DNA of 36,763 bases from Aeromonas bivalvium. GTDB taxonomy: Bacteria; Pseudomonadota; Gammaproteobacteria; Enterobacterales; Aeromonadaceae. The notes beneath the pieces were generated by a model that had not been told where the DNA came from, ran no database searches, and saw only the letters and a program-made list of their open reading frames with translations. Within the stretch, counting starts at the first letter, position 1. Each line of letters starts with the position of its first letter. The stretch covers positions 1-36,763 of the forward strand of contig NZ_CDBT01000043.1 in the NCBI RefSeq assembly GCF_000819765.1. Reading direction: 5' to 3'. The position numbers were made by a program, and so were the translations under genes. Positions 18,074 through 27,696 of the stretch are shown here, piece after piece.

Positions 18074-18988
18074 TTACTTGCTGGGCTGGGGGCGCTCCAG
18101 CAGATTGACGAAGGCCTGGGGCAGGGCCGGGAAGGTGAAGTGAAAACCCGCCTCTTGCAGGCGCCTGGGCAGCACCCTCTGCCCGGTCAGCACCAGATCG
18201 GCGGCCTCGCCCATCATGAGCCGCAGGGCCCAGGCGGGAATGCGCAGCAGATGGGGACGCTTGAGTGCCCTGGCCAGCTGCTGGCTGAACTCCCGATTGC
18301 TCACCGGGGTCGGGGCCGTGCCGTTATAGATGCCGCGGCACTCCTCATGCTCGAGCAGATAGAGCCAGGCCCGCACAAGATCCTGGATGTGGATCCAGGA
18401 GACCACCTGCCCCCCTTCGCCCATGGGGCCGCCAAATCCGACCCGATAGGGGGGCAGCATCTTGGGCAGGGCACCGCCATCGAGTCCCAGCACCAGGCCG
18501 ATACGCAGTATGCAGACCCGGGTCTGCTCGCTGCTGGCCGCCAGGGCCAGAGACTCCCAGCGGTGGCAGAGCTGGTGGGTGAACTCCTGGCTGGGGTGAT
18601 CGCACCCCTCATCCAGGGGCCTGTCATCCTGGCGGCCGTACCAGCCGATGGCGGAGGCGCTGAGCAGTACTTTGGGGGGATTGCTGGAGAGCTTGATGAG
18701 ATCGACCAGCTGCTCGGTCAGCAGCCAGCGGCTGTCGCACAGCTGCTGCTTGCGGGCCAGGTTCCAGCGTCCCTGGGCGATGGGTTCCCCGGCGAGGTTG
18801 ATCACGGCATCTATGTCGTTGAGATCGTCGAGCCTGTCCAGGGAGTCGAGCACCTGCACATCGTGACCCAGCAACTGGTAGGCCAGGCTGCCCTGGCGGC
18901 TCAGGACCACGACCTGATGCTGCACCTTGAGGTGCGCCACCAGCTTGCGGCCGATGAACCCTGTCCCGCCCGTGATTAGAATCTTCAT
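18074..18988 (-). CDS. yfcH: NAD(P)-binding epimerase-like protein, YfcH family
   Basis: 304 residues of the extended short-chain dehydrogenase fold: the nucleotide-binding motif GGTGFIG is at residues 7-13 and INLAGEPIA follows near residue 65. Family members of this length carry a C-terminal DUF1731 segment, matched here by the end region (VLPRRLQEAGFHFTFPAL...). The reaction is not known in any organism I can name with confidence. GGAGGGG precedes ATG 18988. It is convergent with ybbP. Despite the annotation as sugar-nucleotide epimerase used for such genes, no substrate is supported. Confidence 0.88.
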   Translation of the reverse strand: MKILITGGTGFIGRKLVAHLKVQHQVVVLSRQGSLAYQLLGHDVQVLDSLDRLDDLNDIDAVINLAGEPIAQGRWNLARKQQLCDSRWLLTEQLVDLIKLSSNPPKVLLSASAIGWYGRQDDRPLDEGCDHPSQEFTHQLCHRWESLALAASSEQTRVCILRIGLVLGLDGGALPKMLPPYRVGFGGPMGEGGQVVSWIHIQDLVRAWLYLLEHEECRGIYNGTAPTPVSNREFSQQLARALKRPHLLRIPAWALRLMMGEAADLVLTGQRVLPRRLQEAGFHFTFPALPQAFVNLLERPQPSK

Positions 18989-19352
18989 CTCGTCCCCTCC
19001 ATGTCTGGCTCTACTCTAGTGAGTCGGCAAGGGATGAACAAGCCATGAGACCGAGAGAGGCGGATCCCTGCGCCACCTCCTGCATCTGTTGTTTTCTTTC
19101 AAATGATCCGGAAACTATCCACAAAAGCTGTGGAAAAGTCTGTAGATTAGCGGTGTTTCTAGCGTTAGTTGGCTGATCTTAAACGACTATTTTCATCTTA
19201 TCCCGACTGGGGTGCAATTGCGCAATCCCCTGGCGCGAATGTGAGTGTTCGCTCTGGCGTTGGGCCAGGCCGGTCGCTGCACTGGAATGGACAGGGCCGA
19301 ATCGAGGGGATCCGGATTTGATCTCGGGGATCAACATCGGCCGCCGAGACAT
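18989..19352. other. Intergenic region upstream of yfcH with inverted DnaA-box-like pair
   Basis: About 360 bases with no supportable gene. At 19115-19137 are CTATCCACA and TGTGGAAAA, that is, one exact match to the DnaA box TTWTNCACA (on the minus strand) and one with a single mismatch, facing each other and sharing the inverted repeat TCCACA-N5-TGTGGA. The yfcH promoter should lie here, but I cannot place it. Confidence 0.45.
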
Positions 19353-19381
19353 AAAAAAACCCGCCGAATGGCGGGTTTTTC
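19353..19381 (-). terminator. Intrinsic terminator of ackA-pta
   Basis: Symmetric hairpin with AAAAACCCGCC/GGCGGGTTTTT arms and a GAAT loop. T runs on both strands would let it stop transcription either way; its position just past the pta stop makes it the pta terminator. Confidence 0.95.
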
Positions 19382-19404
19382 ACAGGGACAGACAGCAGGG
19401 CCGA

Positions 19405-21558
19405 TTACTCGGCCTGGGCTGCCTGGATCCCGGTCAGGGCGATGGTGTAGACGATGTCGTCCACCAGGGCGCCACGGGAGAGGTCGTTGACCGGCTTGCG
19501 CATGCCTTGCAGCATGGGGCCGATGGAGACCAGCTCGGCGGAGCGCTGTACCGCCTTGTAGGTGGTGTTGCCGGTGTTCAGATCCGGGAACACGAACACG
19601 GTGGCTTTACCCGCGACCGGGGAGTTCGGTGCCTTGGACTTGGCCACGTTCTCCATGATGGCCGCATCGTACTGCAGCGGGCCGTCGATGATGAGGTCGG
19701 GGCGCTTGGCCTTGGCCAGTTCGGTCGCTTCGCGCACCTTCTCGACGTCCGCGCCGGCGCCAGAGGTACCGGTGGAGTAGGAGATCATGGCGACGCGCGG
19801 CTCGATGCCGAAGGCGGCAGCGGAGTCGGCGGACTGGATGGCGATCTCGGCCAGCTGTTCGGCGCTCGGATCCGGGTTGATGGCGCAGTCACCGTAGACC
19901 AGCACCTGATCCGGCAGCAGCATGAAGAAGATGGAGGAGATGAGGGACGACCCCGGGGCCGTCTTGATGATCTGCATCGGCGGACGGATGGTGTTGGCGG
20001 TGGTGTGCACGGCGCCAGAAACCAGACCGTCCACTTCGCCGCGTTCCAGCATCATGGTGCCCAGCACCACGTTGTCTTCCAGCTGCTCGCGGGCGACCAC
20101 TTCGGTCATGCCCTTGTTCTTGCGCAGCTCGACCAGACGGGCCACGTAACGCTCGCGCACGGCCACGGGATCGATGATCTCGACGCGGTCGGTCAGGATC
20201 ACGCCCTGCTGTTCGGCGACGCGGCGGATCTCCTCCGGGTTGCCCAGCAGCACCGGACGGGCGATGCCACGCTCGGCACAGATGGCAGCCGCCTTGATGG
20301 TGCGCGGCTCTTCCCCTTCCGGCAGTACGACCCGCTTGTTGGCCTGACGGGCCAGCTCGGTCAGCTGATAACGGAACGCAGGCGGGCTCAGGCGACGGGA
20401 GCGGGTGGACTTGGCAGAGAGGGACTCGATCCAGTGCTTGTCGATGTGGCCGGCCACATAGTCCTGCACCAGTTCGATCCGCTCGCGGTCATCTTCCGGG
20501 ATGTCGACGTTGAAGTTCTGCAGGCTGACGGCGGTCTGCCAGGTGTTGGTGCCGGTGATCATGATCGGCAGGCCGGTGGCCATGGCTTGTTGGCACAGGG
20601 CCATCACCTGGGGTTCCGGATGATAGTTGCCGGTCAGCAGCAGGGCGCCCAGCTTGACGCCGTTCATGGCAGAGAGGCAGGCGGAGACGATGACGTCGGA
20701 TCGATCGCCCGAGGTCACCAGCAGGCTGCCCGGACGGAAGTGCTCGATCATGTTGTGGATGGAGCGGGCACAGAAGGTCACGGTCTGCAGGCGACGGCTG
20801 TCCAGCTCACCCTTGTGCAGGATCTTGGCGGCCAGGTGCTTGGCGAGATCCTTGGCGCGCGGGGCGATCAGCTGGGTATTCCAGGGGATGCAGCCGAGGA
20901 TGCGCAGCGGGCTCTTGCCGAACACCTGCAGCACTTCCAGATTATGGGCGGCGTCCGTGGTGTGGTGATGGGCCTCGAACATCTCGGTCAGGTCGGGGCG
21001 GGTCACGCCGTGCTCGTCAACCGGGGCGCCGACCTTGTTGATCACGCAGCCGACGATGCGCGGGTTGTTGACGCCACCGAAGTTGGAGCAGGCCAGTTCG
21101 ATGCGCTCCTTGAGCTTCTGGCTGGAGTCATGACCCGGGTGGGTGACGAACACCATGTCGGCATCCAGCGCCTTGGCGACGTCGTAGTTCAGCTTGTTGG
21201 CGAACGGCTGCTTGTCGGTGGGGACCATGCCCTCGACCACGACCACTTCGGCACCGCTGGCCTTCACGTGCTCCTCGAAGCGAGCCACTATCTCTTCCAG
21301 CAGGATGTCGGTGTTGCTGGTGGTGATCATGTTCTCGGCGTAGGAGAGGGCGAACGGCTCGGGCGGGTTGATGTTGGCGGCGGCGCGGATCACGGCGGTG
21401 GAGCGCTCGGCACCTATCTCGCCCGGGCGCGGCTGGGCAACCGGTTTGAAGAAGCTGACGTTGACGCCATGACGTTCCATTGCGCGAACAACGCCAAGGC
21501 TCACTGAGGTCACACCAACACCGGTGCCAACCGGGATAAGCATAATAGTGCGTGCCAC
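19405..21558 (-). CDS. pta: Phosphate acetyltransferase
   Basis: 717 residues, the long enterobacterial form. The N-terminal P-loop-like domain ([17 protein letters not shown]), the central DRTGG-type regulatory domain and the C-terminal PTA catalytic domain (from about residue 390, with [15 protein letters not shown] and later [10 protein letters not shown]) are all recognisable. It interconverts acetyl-CoA and acetyl phosphate; with AckA it excretes or takes up acetate and sets the acetyl-phosphate pool that feeds response regulators and protein acetylation. The gene follows ackA by 68 bases that contain a terminator-like hairpin, so its level may be set by read-through or by its own promoter. 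Confidence 0.98.
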   Translation of the reverse strand: MARTIMLIPVGTGVGVTSVSLGVVRAMERHGVNVSFFKPVAQPRPGEIGAERSTAVIRAAANINPPEPFALSYAENMITTSNTDILLEEIVARFEEHVKASGAEVVVVEGMVPTDKQPFANKLNYDVAKALDADMVFVTHPGHDSSQKLKERIELACSNFGGVNNPRIVGCVINKVGAPVDEHGVTRPDLTEMFEAHHHTTDAAHNLEVLQVFGKSPLRILGCIPWNTQLIAPRAKDLAKHLAAKILHKGELDSRRLQTVTFCARSIHNMIEHFRPGSLLVTSGDRSDVIVSACLSAMNGVKLGALLLTGNYHPEPQVMALCQQAMATGLPIMITGTNTWQTAVSLQNFNVDIPEDDRERIELVQDYVAGHIDKHWIESLSAKSTRSRRLSPPAFRYQLTELARQANKRVVLPEGEEPRTIKAAAICAERGIARPVLLGNPEEIRRVAEQQGVILTDRVEIIDPVAVRERYVARLVELRKNKGMTEVVAREQLEDNVVLGTMMLERGEVDGLVSGAVHTTANTIRPPMQIIKTAPGSSLISSIFFMLLPDQVLVYGDCAINPDPSAEQLAEIAIQSADSAAAFGIEPRVAMISYSTGTSGAGADVEKVREATELAKAKRPDLIIDGPLQYDAAIMENVAKSKAPNSPVAGKATVFVFPDLNTGNTTYKAVQRSAELVSIGPMLQGMRKPVNDLSRGALVDDIVYTIALTGIQAAQAE

Positions 21559-21589
21559 TTAATACCCCTTGTTCATTTTTGGGATCAGG

Positions 21590-21614
21590 AAAAGGCCGCC
21601 CTGGGGCGGCCTCA
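21590..21614 (-). terminator. Hairpin between ackA and pta, likely partial terminator
   Basis: On the minus strand an eight-base-pair stem (AGGCCGCC arms, CCAG loop) is followed by TTTTCC. It looks like an intrinsic terminator with a short T run, placed between the two genes of a known operon. Confidence 0.7.
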
Positions 21615-21626
21615 CGTTACTGCGGA

Positions 21627-22829
21627 TCAGGCGCCGACGAGGTCCAGCGCGTCGTGGGCAATCACCCACTCTTCGTTGGTCGGGATCACCAGGGCCTTGG
21701 TGGTACCGGCCTTGGAGATCACGCCACCCTTGCCGAAGCGGGCGGCCAGGTTGGCATCGTGGTCGATGTCAAAGCCCAGCAGACCCAGCTTGTTCAGGGC
21801 CATCTCACGGATCGGGGCCGAGTTCTCACCGATGCCACCGGTGAAGACCACGGCATCCAGACGACCGTCCATGGCGGCGGCGTAGGCGCCGATGTACTTG
21901 GCCAGGCGATAGCAGTAAACATCCATGGCACGCTTGGCTTCTTCCTTGCTGTCGTAGTTGTCTTCGACGAAACGGCAGTCGGAGGTGACTTCGGTCAGAC
22001 CCTGCAGGCCGGATTCCTTGGTCAGCATGGTGTTGATCTCGGCAACGCTCATGCCCAGATTGTCATGCAGGTGGAAGATGATGGCCGGATCGATATCACC
22101 GCAACGGGTACCCATCACCAGGCCTTCCAGGGGGGTCAGGCCCATGGAGGTATCGACGGACTGGCCGTTCTTGATGGCGCAGACGGAGCCGCCGTTGCCC
22201 AGGTGGCAGTTGATGATGTTGAGCTCGGAAACCGGCTTGTTCAGCTGCTTGGCGGCTTCCAGGCTGATGAAGTAGTGGCTGGTGCCGTGCATGCCGTAGC
22301 GACGGATGCCGTTCTCTTTGTAGAGCTTGTACGGCAGGGCGTACAGGAAGGCTTCTTGGGGCATGGTCTGGTGGAAGGCGGTATCGAACACGGCCACGTT
22401 CTTGTCGGCCAGCTGCGGGAACACCTTCAGCGCGGCACGGATGCCGATCAGGTGAGCCGGGTTGTGCAGGGGAGCCAGGGTGGCGCAATCTTCGATGCCC
22501 TTGACCACTTCGTCGGTGATGACCACGGAGGAGGTGAACTTCTCACCGCCATGTACCACGCGGTGACCGATGGCGATCAGGTTTTCGGCCAGGGCCGGAT
22601 TCAGGGGCAGGATCTTGTTGACGATGTAGTCCAGCGCTTCCTGGTGAGCGGCACCGGCACCCAGATCGGCATTGCCTTTCTCGCCGTTGAGCTTCCACTT
22701 GATGCGGGCGTCGTCGAGGCCGAAGCACTCTGCCAGGCCGGACAGCAGGTCATCGCCTGTGGTGGCATCGATCACGGCGAACTTCAGGGAAGAGCTGCCA
22801 CAGTTAAGTACAAGAACCAGCTTACTCAT
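21627..22829 (-). CDS. ackA: Acetate kinase
   Basis: 400 residues, the standard length. N-terminal [11 protein letters not shown], the central [17 protein letters not shown] and the late FTGGIGENS motif are the phosphate- and acetate-binding signatures of the ASKHA-fold kinase. It converts acetyl phosphate and ADP to acetate and ATP, the last step of overflow and fermentative acetate production, and works in reverse for acetate uptake. AGGA lies before ATG 22829. It is first in the ackA-pta operon and has a leader of roughly 185 bases with two hairpins. yfbV diverges upstream as in E. coli. Confidence 0.98.
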   Translation of the reverse strand: MSKLVLVLNCGSSSLKFAVIDATTGDDLLSGLAECFGLDDARIKWKLNGEKGNADLGAGAAHQEALDYIVNKILPLNPALAENLIAIGHRVVHGGEKFTSSVVITDEVVKGIEDCATLAPLHNPAHLIGIRAALKVFPQLADKNVAVFDTAFHQTMPQEAFLYALPYKLYKENGIRRYGMHGTSHYFISLEAAKQLNKPVSELNIINCHLGNGGSVCAIKNGQSVDTSMGLTPLEGLVMGTRCGDIDPAIIFHLHDNLGMSVAEINTMLTKESGLQGLTEVTSDCRFVEDNYDSKEEAKRAMDVYCYRLAKYIGAYAAAMDGRLDAVVFTGGIGENSAPIREMALNKLGLLGFDIDHDANLAARFGKGGVISKAGTTKALVIPTNEEWVIAHDALDLVGA

Positions 22830-22935
22830 GAATAAATCCTATCGCAGATTGGGTTGTGTAGGAGGACTGCACGGACGCGAGGGCGCCCAATATCTTCAAC
22901 TTATCCTGATGAGGGTTGGCAATCTGTTGCTTGCC

Positions 22936-22955
22936 CCTTGTATAGTGATACAAGG
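22936..22955. repeat. Perfect inverted repeat in the ackA leader
   Basis: CCTTGTAT-AGTG-ATACAAGG, eight-base perfect arms around four bases. No T run follows, so it is more like an operator or RNA hairpin than a terminator. It resembles but does not fit an FNR box, since the arms and the spacing differ. Confidence 0.7.
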
Positions 22956-22974
22956 CCCGACATCCTGACGCCTT

Positions 22975-23000
22975 CCGATGGGGCCCGGAGGGACCATCGG
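22975..23000. repeat. Second hairpin in the ackA leader
   Basis: CCGATGG and CCATCGG arms enclose an inner CCC/GGG pairing. It lies between the proposed ackA promoter and the inverted repeat at 22936. Confidence 0.6.
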
Positions 23001-23020
23001 CGGTAAAAATGGGCGTACAA

Positions 23021-23049
23021 AGGATAACCTCATTGTTGAAAAATAACAA
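23021..23049 (-). promoter_or_regulatory. Probable ackA promoter
   Basis: Minus strand: -35 TTGTTA (23044-23049), 17-base spacer, -10 TATCCT (23021-23026). The start would be near 23014, about 185 bases before the ackA ATG. Confidence 0.5.
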
Positions 23050-23133
23050 AGTCATCCTAAACCTTTGTTACCTTCCATCAAATTTTTACGCGGTTTTGTC
23101 ACTTGATACGGTCAAAATTGGCTCGGAGGCAGT

Positions 23134-23574
23134 ATGAGCATGACTTCTTTTGGAACTAAGTTACAGCAAGGCCGACATTATATGACGATTTGGCCACGCC
23201 GTCCCGAGCTCAATCCACTGTTTCCTGAAAACCGTATCATCCGGGCCACCGAGTTCGCCCTCAAGGTGATCCCGGCCCTGGCCGTGCTCAGCATCATGTT
23301 GCAGTTTCAGCTGGGTCAGGATCACTACTGGCCCTCGGTGATGACCAGCGTGCTGTTTCTGCTCAGCCTGCCGCTGCAGGGTTACTACTGGCTAGGCCAG
23401 CGTGCCGAGACCCGGCTGCCCCCCTCATTGGCGAACTGGTACCGGGAGATCAACGGCAAGATGAACGAGCAGGGAGGTCACCGTCAGCTGGTGGCCCAGC
23501 CGAGATACGAAGAGCTGGCCGACACCCTGAATGCCGCCTTCAAGCAGCTCGATAAATCCTTTCTCTACGAATAG
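23134..23574 (+). CDS. yfbV: UPF0208 membrane protein YfbV
   Basis: 146 residues with two membrane helices (about 50-65 and 72-90) and a soluble C-terminal half. The N terminus SFGTKLQQGRHYMTIWP and the helical hairpin match the YfbV family. E. coli YfbV has been linked to confinement of the Ter macrodomain and to flux into the acetate pathway region by location, but its biochemical role is not settled. GGAGG lies eight bases before ATG 23134. Divergent from ackA, as in E. coli. Confidence 0.9.
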   Translation: MSMTSFGTKLQQGRHYMTIWPRRPELNPLFPENRIIRATEFALKVIPALAVLSIMLQFQLGQDHYWPSVMTSVLFLLSLPLQGYYWLGQRAETRLPPSLANWYREINGKMNEQGGHRQLVAQPRYEELADTLNAAFKQLDKSFLYE

Positions 23575-23589
23575 TCCCCGCAAGGGAGA

Positions 23590-23613
23590 AAAAGGCGCCT
23601 TGGGGCGCCTTTT
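23590..23613. terminator. Bidirectional terminator between yfbV and yfbU
   Basis: AAAAGGCGCC and GGCGCCTTTT around a TTGG loop, between converging stop codons; T runs on both strands. Confidence 0.92.
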
Positions 23614-23625
23614 CTTATGGCCGAG

Positions 23626-24126
23626 TCAGGCCGCCAGTATGTTGCGGATCTCCTGGACCGAGAGCTTGTACTGGCGCGGACACTGGTGCCAGACCGCCAG
23701 CATCCGCTGGTATTTGTCGCGCATGGCGATGTCGCTGGAGAGCTCGTCGCAGGGGCAGTCCAGCTCGGGGAAGCGCTTGTCCACCTCCAGCAGGAAGCAG
23801 ACATAATCGGCCAGGGCGGCCTCCTGGCTGCGGCTGTACCCATTGAAGCGCAGCCGGCTGGCCGCGACCTCGGCCTGATGGGCGGGGGCCAGATTGCCCC
23901 AGGAGATGGCCAGGGCATGGTGCAGCTCCAGGGTGCCGAGCACCTCCTGGCAGGTGGCGAGATCCAGATGGCCGAAGTGCTTCTCCAGCTCGAGGATCTG
24001 CAGACAGTAGCCCTTCTCTATGATGGTGCTGGCGCGCTGGTAATCCGCTGCCTTTTCCGGGTTGAGCTTGGCCAGGATCTCGTACTGGTTGCTGAGGATG
24101 AGGCGCTCTGTGTGGCTCATGTTCAT
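23626..24126 (-). CDS. yfbU: YfbU family protein (UPF0304)
   Basis: 166 residues from ATG 24126. The start gives MNMSHTERLILSNQYE, which lines up with the MEMTNAQRLILSNQYK start of E. coli YfbU; the open frame extends 54 codons further upstream but those residues are unlike the family. The protein is largely alpha-helical, soluble, and ends PRQYKLSVQEIRNILAA, again as in the family. E. coli YfbU overproduction has been connected with cell killing, but the physiological role is unknown. Its place beside yfbV-ackA-pta is conserved. Confidence 0.9.
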   Translation of the reverse strand: MNMSHTERLILSNQYEILAKLNPEKAADYQRASTIIEKGYCLQILELEKHFGHLDLATCQEVLGTLELHHALAISWGNLAPAHQAEVAASRLRFNGYSRSQEAALADYVCFLLEVDKRFPELDCPCDELSSDIAMRDKYQRMLAVWHQCPRQYKLSVQEIRNILAA

Positions 24127-24248
24127 GGGATTTCTCGCTGCAAGATGAAACTGGCACCAAGTTAACCCAGATATCAGATGGATTTTTTGATCTGGCAGGG
24201 GAGTTGCGCGCAAAAACGGGCGCTGGCGCGTGGTGCGTGGCCAAAGAG

Positions 24249-24274
24249 CGAGGGGGCCGTCGGCCCCCTCGCGT
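24249..24274 (-). terminator. Probable terminator of gcvR-bcp
   Basis: A long GC-rich palindrome (GCGAGGGGGCCG arms) lies about 30 bases past the bcp stop. The T runs are short on both strands. Confidence 0.65.
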
Positions 24275-24305
24275 TTCACTCCGGGCAAGGCCCGGTCCGG
24301 CGGGA

Positions 24306-24788
24306 TCAGCCCTTGATGAAGTCGAGCACCACCTGATGGTGATCGCTGGTCTTGAACTTGTCGAAGCGGTGGACAATCTTGCCCGCCTCGTCGATGAGGA
24401 AGCTCAGGCGATGGATGCCATCGTACTCTTTACCCATGAACTTCTTCGGACCCCAGACCCCGAACGCTTCGGCCACGGCGTGATCCTCATCGCTCAGCAG
24501 GCGGAAGTTGAGGCTGTCGCGCTCCTCGAACTTCTTGAGGCGCTTGGCGGGGTCCGGGCTGATGGCGAGCACGGTCACATTGAGAGCGGCCAGCTCGGCA
24601 TTGACGTCCCGCAGGCCGCAGGCCTGGGTGGTGCAGCCCGGGGTCATCGCCTTGGGATAGAAATAGACGAGCACCTTCTTGCCGCGCAGTCCGCTCAGGC
24701 TGACCGGCTGGCCATCCTGATCCTGCAGGGTGAAATCGGGCGCGTTGGCGCCGGCGGACAAGGGTTGGATGGGTTCAATGGTAGACAT
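24306..24788 (-). CDS. bcp: Thioredoxin-dependent thiol peroxidase Bcp
   Basis: 160 residues of the peroxiredoxin Q/BCP group. The active site TPGCTTQACGLRD carries the peroxidatic Cys and a resolving Cys five residues later, the typical E. coli arrangement. It reduces hydrogen and organic peroxides in the cytoplasm with thioredoxin. The start at ATG 24788 is preceded by GAGGAG at good spacing; the longer open frame upstream overlaps gcvR and is not coding. It is second in a gcvR-bcp operon with a 53-base gap, the same order as in E. coli. Confidence 0.95.
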   Translation of the reverse strand: MSTIEPIQPLSAGANAPDFTLQDQDGQPVSLSGLRGKKVLVYFYPKAMTPGCTTQACGLRDVNAELAALNVTVLAISPDPAKRLKKFEERDSLNFRLLSDEDHAVAEAFGVWGPKKFMGKEYDGIHRLSFLIDEAGKIVHRFDKFKTSDHHQVVLDFIKG

Positions 24789-24841
24789 CTTGACTCCTCG
24801 GTGGCTGCCCTCGGGCAGGCTGACGACTGGGGGTGGACACC

Positions 24842-25375
24842 TCAAGGGTGCTTGCGGTGAATGATGAACTCGAACGACTCGGCGCCGAGCGCCTGGCAGA
24901 AGGCGGCGAAGGCGGCCTCGGAGTCGGTCACTTCGCCGGCGCGCGCCAGGTTGAGCTGGAAGCTCGCCTTGAAGCGGTTGTAGGGCTCCTGCTCCCGGGT
25001 CTGGGTCTGCATGGCCTGGATGTCCCAGCCATGGTCGCTGAAGAACTGGGTGCACTGGCTGACGATGCCGGGCTCGTCGCGGATCAGGATCTCGGCGCTG
25101 GCGTTGATGTCGTATTGCAGGGAGTGATGGCGCTCGGTGCGCTTCATCATGGTGATGAGATCCCACTCCTGGCTGCGCAGGGGCAGGCTTATCTCGAGTT
25201 GCATCAGGCTGTTCCAGTCGCCCGACAGCAGCATGATGAAGGTAAATTCGTTGCCGAAGATGCCAAGGCGGCTGTCGACTATGTTGCAGCCACAGCCACT
25301 CACGTGGCGGGTCACTTCGTTCACTATGCCAGGCCTGTCCGTGCCGATGGCCGTTACGACCAGGTAATGCGTCAT
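24842..25375 (-). CDS. gcvR: Glycine cleavage system repressor GcvR
   Basis: 177 residues from ATG 25375 (MTHYLVVTAIGTDRPGIVNE), with GAGAGGA upstream; an ATG six codons earlier lacks as good a site. Two ACT domains are visible, one from residue 1 to about 80 and one from about 95 (EILIRDEPGIVSQCTQFF). By family knowledge GcvR binds glycine through its ACT domains and, without glycine, binds the activator GcvA to repress gcvTHP. gcvA and gcvTHP are not in this window. The first gene of gcvR-bcp, divergent from dapA. Confidence 0.94.
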   Translation of the reverse strand: MTHYLVVTAIGTDRPGIVNEVTRHVSGCGCNIVDSRLGIFGNEFTFIMLLSGDWNSLMQLEISLPLRSQEWDLITMMKRTERHHSLQYDINASAEILIRDEPGIVSQCTQFFSDHGWDIQAMQTQTREQEPYNRFKASFQLNLARAGEVTDSEAAFAAFCQALGAESFEFIIHRKHP

Positions 25376-25492
25376 AAGTCCTCTCTCGTCCATTCATTTT
25401 GCTGGCGCAGGCCGACTCGGGCGAGCCTGGAGCCGGGTGGGGCATTGCGCCGTTTTGTGGCGGATGGTACCACGGCTTGTCCCCCGCCTCCC

Positions 25493-25521
25493 TTGTTTTT
25501 CAAAGGGGGCAGCTTTACCAT
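25493..25521 (+). promoter_or_regulatory. Possible dapA promoter
   Basis: -35 TTGTTT (25493-25498), 17-base spacer, -10 TACCAT (25516-25521), placing the start about 22 bases before the dapA ATG. The hexamers are only moderate matches. Confidence 0.4.
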
Positions 25522-25550
25522 TACGCCCCTGAAAATCGGGAGAAATATCC

Positions 25551-26438
25551 ATGTTACGCGGTAGTCTTGTCGCTCTTGTCACCCCCATGCTGGCGTCAGG
25601 GGACGTCGATTGGGCCAGTCTGGCTCGCCTTGTCGAGTATCATGTGGCCGCCGGTACCTCGGCCATCGTCGCGGTGGGCACCACGGGGGAGTCGGTGACC
25701 CTGAGCGAGCAGGAGCACATCGCCGTCGTGGCCAGGACCCTGGAGCTGGCGGCGGGACGCATCGCCGTGGTGGCCGGCTGCGGCTCCAACGATACCCGCC
25801 ATGCCATCGCCCTGTCCCGCCGCTTTGCCGAACTGGGGGTGGATGCCGGGCTCTCCGTCACCCCTTACTACAACAAACCGACCCAAGAAGGTCTCTATCG
25901 TCACTATTGTGCGATCGCCGAGGCTAGTGGTCTGCCCCAAATTCTTTATAATGTGCCGGGTCGTACCTGCTGTGATCTCAAACCCGAGACCGTTGGCCGC
26001 CTGGCCAGGGTGCCCGGGATCATCGGCTTGAAAGAGGCCACCGGCGATCTGGCGCGCACCCCGCTGCTGCGGGCGCTGTGTGGTGCGGATTTCGCCCTCT
26101 ACAGTGGCGATGACGAGACTGGATGTGATTTTATGCTGCAAGGGGGCGATGGGGTCATCTCCGTCACCACCAATATTGCGGCGGCCCAGATGGCCGACAT
26201 GTGTCGTGCTGCCCTGGCCGGTGATGCCGGTCTGGCCCACGACATCAACAATCGATTGATGCCGTTGCATCGGACTCTGTTCTGCGAACCGAGCCCCATT
26301 CCGGTCAAATGGGCCTGCGCCCGGCTGGGATTGATAGCGACGGCGACCCTGCGTCTGCCGCTCACCGACCTCACCCCAGAGGGCGAACAGGCGATGACGC
26401 AGGCTCTGATGACTGCGGAGTTGATGGCGAGTGTTTAA
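25551..26438 (+). CDS. dapA: 4-hydroxy-tetrahydrodipicolinate synthase
   Basis: 295 residues of the class I aldolase type. The Schiff-base Lys161 is in IGLKEATGD, the catalytic Tyr133 in ILYNVPGRT, and the pyruvate-binding GTTGE motif is at residues 43-47. It condenses pyruvate with aspartate semialdehyde, the first committed step to diaminopimelate and lysine, hence to peptidoglycan. It is co-directional with bamC, which begins eight bases before its stop codon, so translation is probably coupled. Confidence 0.98.
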   Translation: MLRGSLVALVTPMLASGDVDWASLARLVEYHVAAGTSAIVAVGTTGESVTLSEQEHIAVVARTLELAAGRIAVVAGCGSNDTRHAIALSRRFAELGVDAGLSVTPYYNKPTQEGLYRHYCAIAEASGLPQILYNVPGRTCCDLKPETVGRLARVPGIIGLKEATGDLARTPLLRALCGADFALYSGDDETGCDFMLQGGDGVISVTTNIAAAQMADMCRAALAGDAGLAHDINNRLMPLHRTLFCEPSPIPVKWACARLGLIATATLRLPLTDLTPEGEQAMTQALMTAELMASV

Positions 26439-27552
26439 AACAAACGGAAAGGGAAGTGCAGTGCGTCTGGCGATGAGTGTGGTGACCCTGGCCGTGTTGG
26501 CCGGTTGCAGCTCACCGGCGGAGCGCAAGATGGCCAACCGTGGTTTTGAGTATGAGGACGCCCGCCTGGAAGGCCGTGCATTCCTGATACCCGCCGGGTT
26601 GCAGACCCCCGCCTTTAACAGCGAGTTCAATATTCCCGCCCTGCCCGAGAGCAGCCGCGAAGGCCCCCTCGGCGCCGATGTGGACGTGCGTCCTCCCGCC
26701 CAGTTGCTGACCGTGGTTCCTGGCAGCCAGGTGGTGACCAATGCGGCCGAGCCCACCGTCGCCTTCTATGCCCTGAGTACCGGGCAGAACGTGCAGGACG
26801 ACACCTGGGCCTTCCTGATGAATTTCCTGGCGAAGTACAAGGTCACCACCGAGCGCCTTGACCGCGAAGGCGGCGTGCTGGAAACCGGTTGGTTCGACAA
26901 CACCATGGCCCTCGACGGCTGGGGCGAGGAAGATGACGACTACCAGATCCGCCAGCGCTACCTCTTCACCCTGAGCCCGGACAACCAGCGCCATGCCATG
27001 AACATGTCGGTCAGGGTCATCGACCACGAGGAGAAGCTGGACGGCGACACCAGCACCAGCCTGAGCCCGGCCGAGGCGAAGCGTTACGCCACGCGCGCCC
27101 TCAACCAGTTCTCCCTCTATTACGACAAGGAACTCAAGGCGCGGGAGCAGCACAGGAGCAGCGATGGCATGGGGCTGCAACTGGGTCTTGACAACAACGA
27201 CCTGAGCGCCTGGATCGCCGATGGCTCCTTTGATCAGGTGTGGCGTCGCCTCAACCAGATCCTGCCCGGCTACGGTTTCATCATCAAGGATACCCAGCAG
27301 TCCCTGGGCTGGATCGACGTCGAGTATGACGAGCCGGGCAGCGACTTCTGGCAGAGCAAGGGGGGCGAGCCCTTCAAGCTGGAAGAAGAGAAGTACCGCT
27401 TCCAGCTCGGCGAGATGGCGGGTGGCAAGACCTCCATCACCCTGTTCGACAAGGACAAGAAGCCGGTATCGTCCGGTGTCATCTCCCAGATGTACATCAG
27501 CCTGTCCGAGGCATTCGCCAAGGCACAGGCCGATCAGGCAGCAGCACAATGA
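26431..27552 (+). CDS. bamC: Outer membrane assembly lipoprotein BamC
   Basis: 373 residues from GTG 26431, overlapping dapA by eight bases. The lipoprotein signal ends at lipobox LAGC with lipidated Cys26. After it come a flexible stretch of about 70 residues, the part that lies along BamD in E. coli, and two helix-grip domains (roughly 100-215 and 225-365). BamC is an accessory part of the BAM complex that inserts beta-barrels in the outer membrane. A second GTG at 26461 has a stronger Shine-Dalgarno (GGAAAGGGAAG) and would still leave a complete signal peptide starting VRLAMSVV, so the start is uncertain by ten codons. The dapA-bamC-purC order is as in E. coli. Confidence 0.92.
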   Translation: MFKTNGKGSAVRLAMSVVTLAVLAGCSSPAERKMANRGFEYEDARLEGRAFLIPAGLQTPAFNSEFNIPALPESSREGPLGADVDVRPPAQLLTVVPGSQVVTNAAEPTVAFYALSTGQNVQDDTWAFLMNFLAKYKVTTERLDREGGVLETGWFDNTMALDGWGEEDDDYQIRQRYLFTLSPDNQRHAMNMSVRVIDHEEKLDGDTSTSLSPAEAKRYATRALNQFSLYYDKELKAREQHRSSDGMGLQLGLDNNDLSAWIADGSFDQVWRRLNQILPGYGFIIKDTQQSLGWIDVEYDEPGSDFWQSKGGEPFKLEEEKYRFQLGEMAGGKTSITLFDKDKKPVSSGVISQMYISLSEAFAKAQADQAAAQ

Positions 27553-27553
27553 C

Positions 27554-27580
27554 AAACAGGGGCCCGGCGCCCCTGTTTCG
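27554..27580 (+). terminator. Terminator of dapA-bamC
   Basis: AAACAGGGGC and GCCCCTGTTT arms with a five-base loop directly after the bamC stop. The T run is only TTTCGTT, so some read-through to purC is possible. Confidence 0.75.
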
Positions 27581-27696
27581 TTATATGAGTCCCCCGGCGT
27601 GACGCAGGGGGTTACCCGGATTGGATCGCACCCATTCCCGAGCCGCGGGGTGGCTGCTCTGTTTCATTAGTCCCACAACAGGAAGTGTTAAAAGCC

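Noticed and set aside
22936..22955. FNR box in the ackA leader
   Set aside because: The FNR consensus is TTGAT-N4-ATCAA; the palindrome here is TTGTAT-N4-ATACAA, with different half sites and total length.
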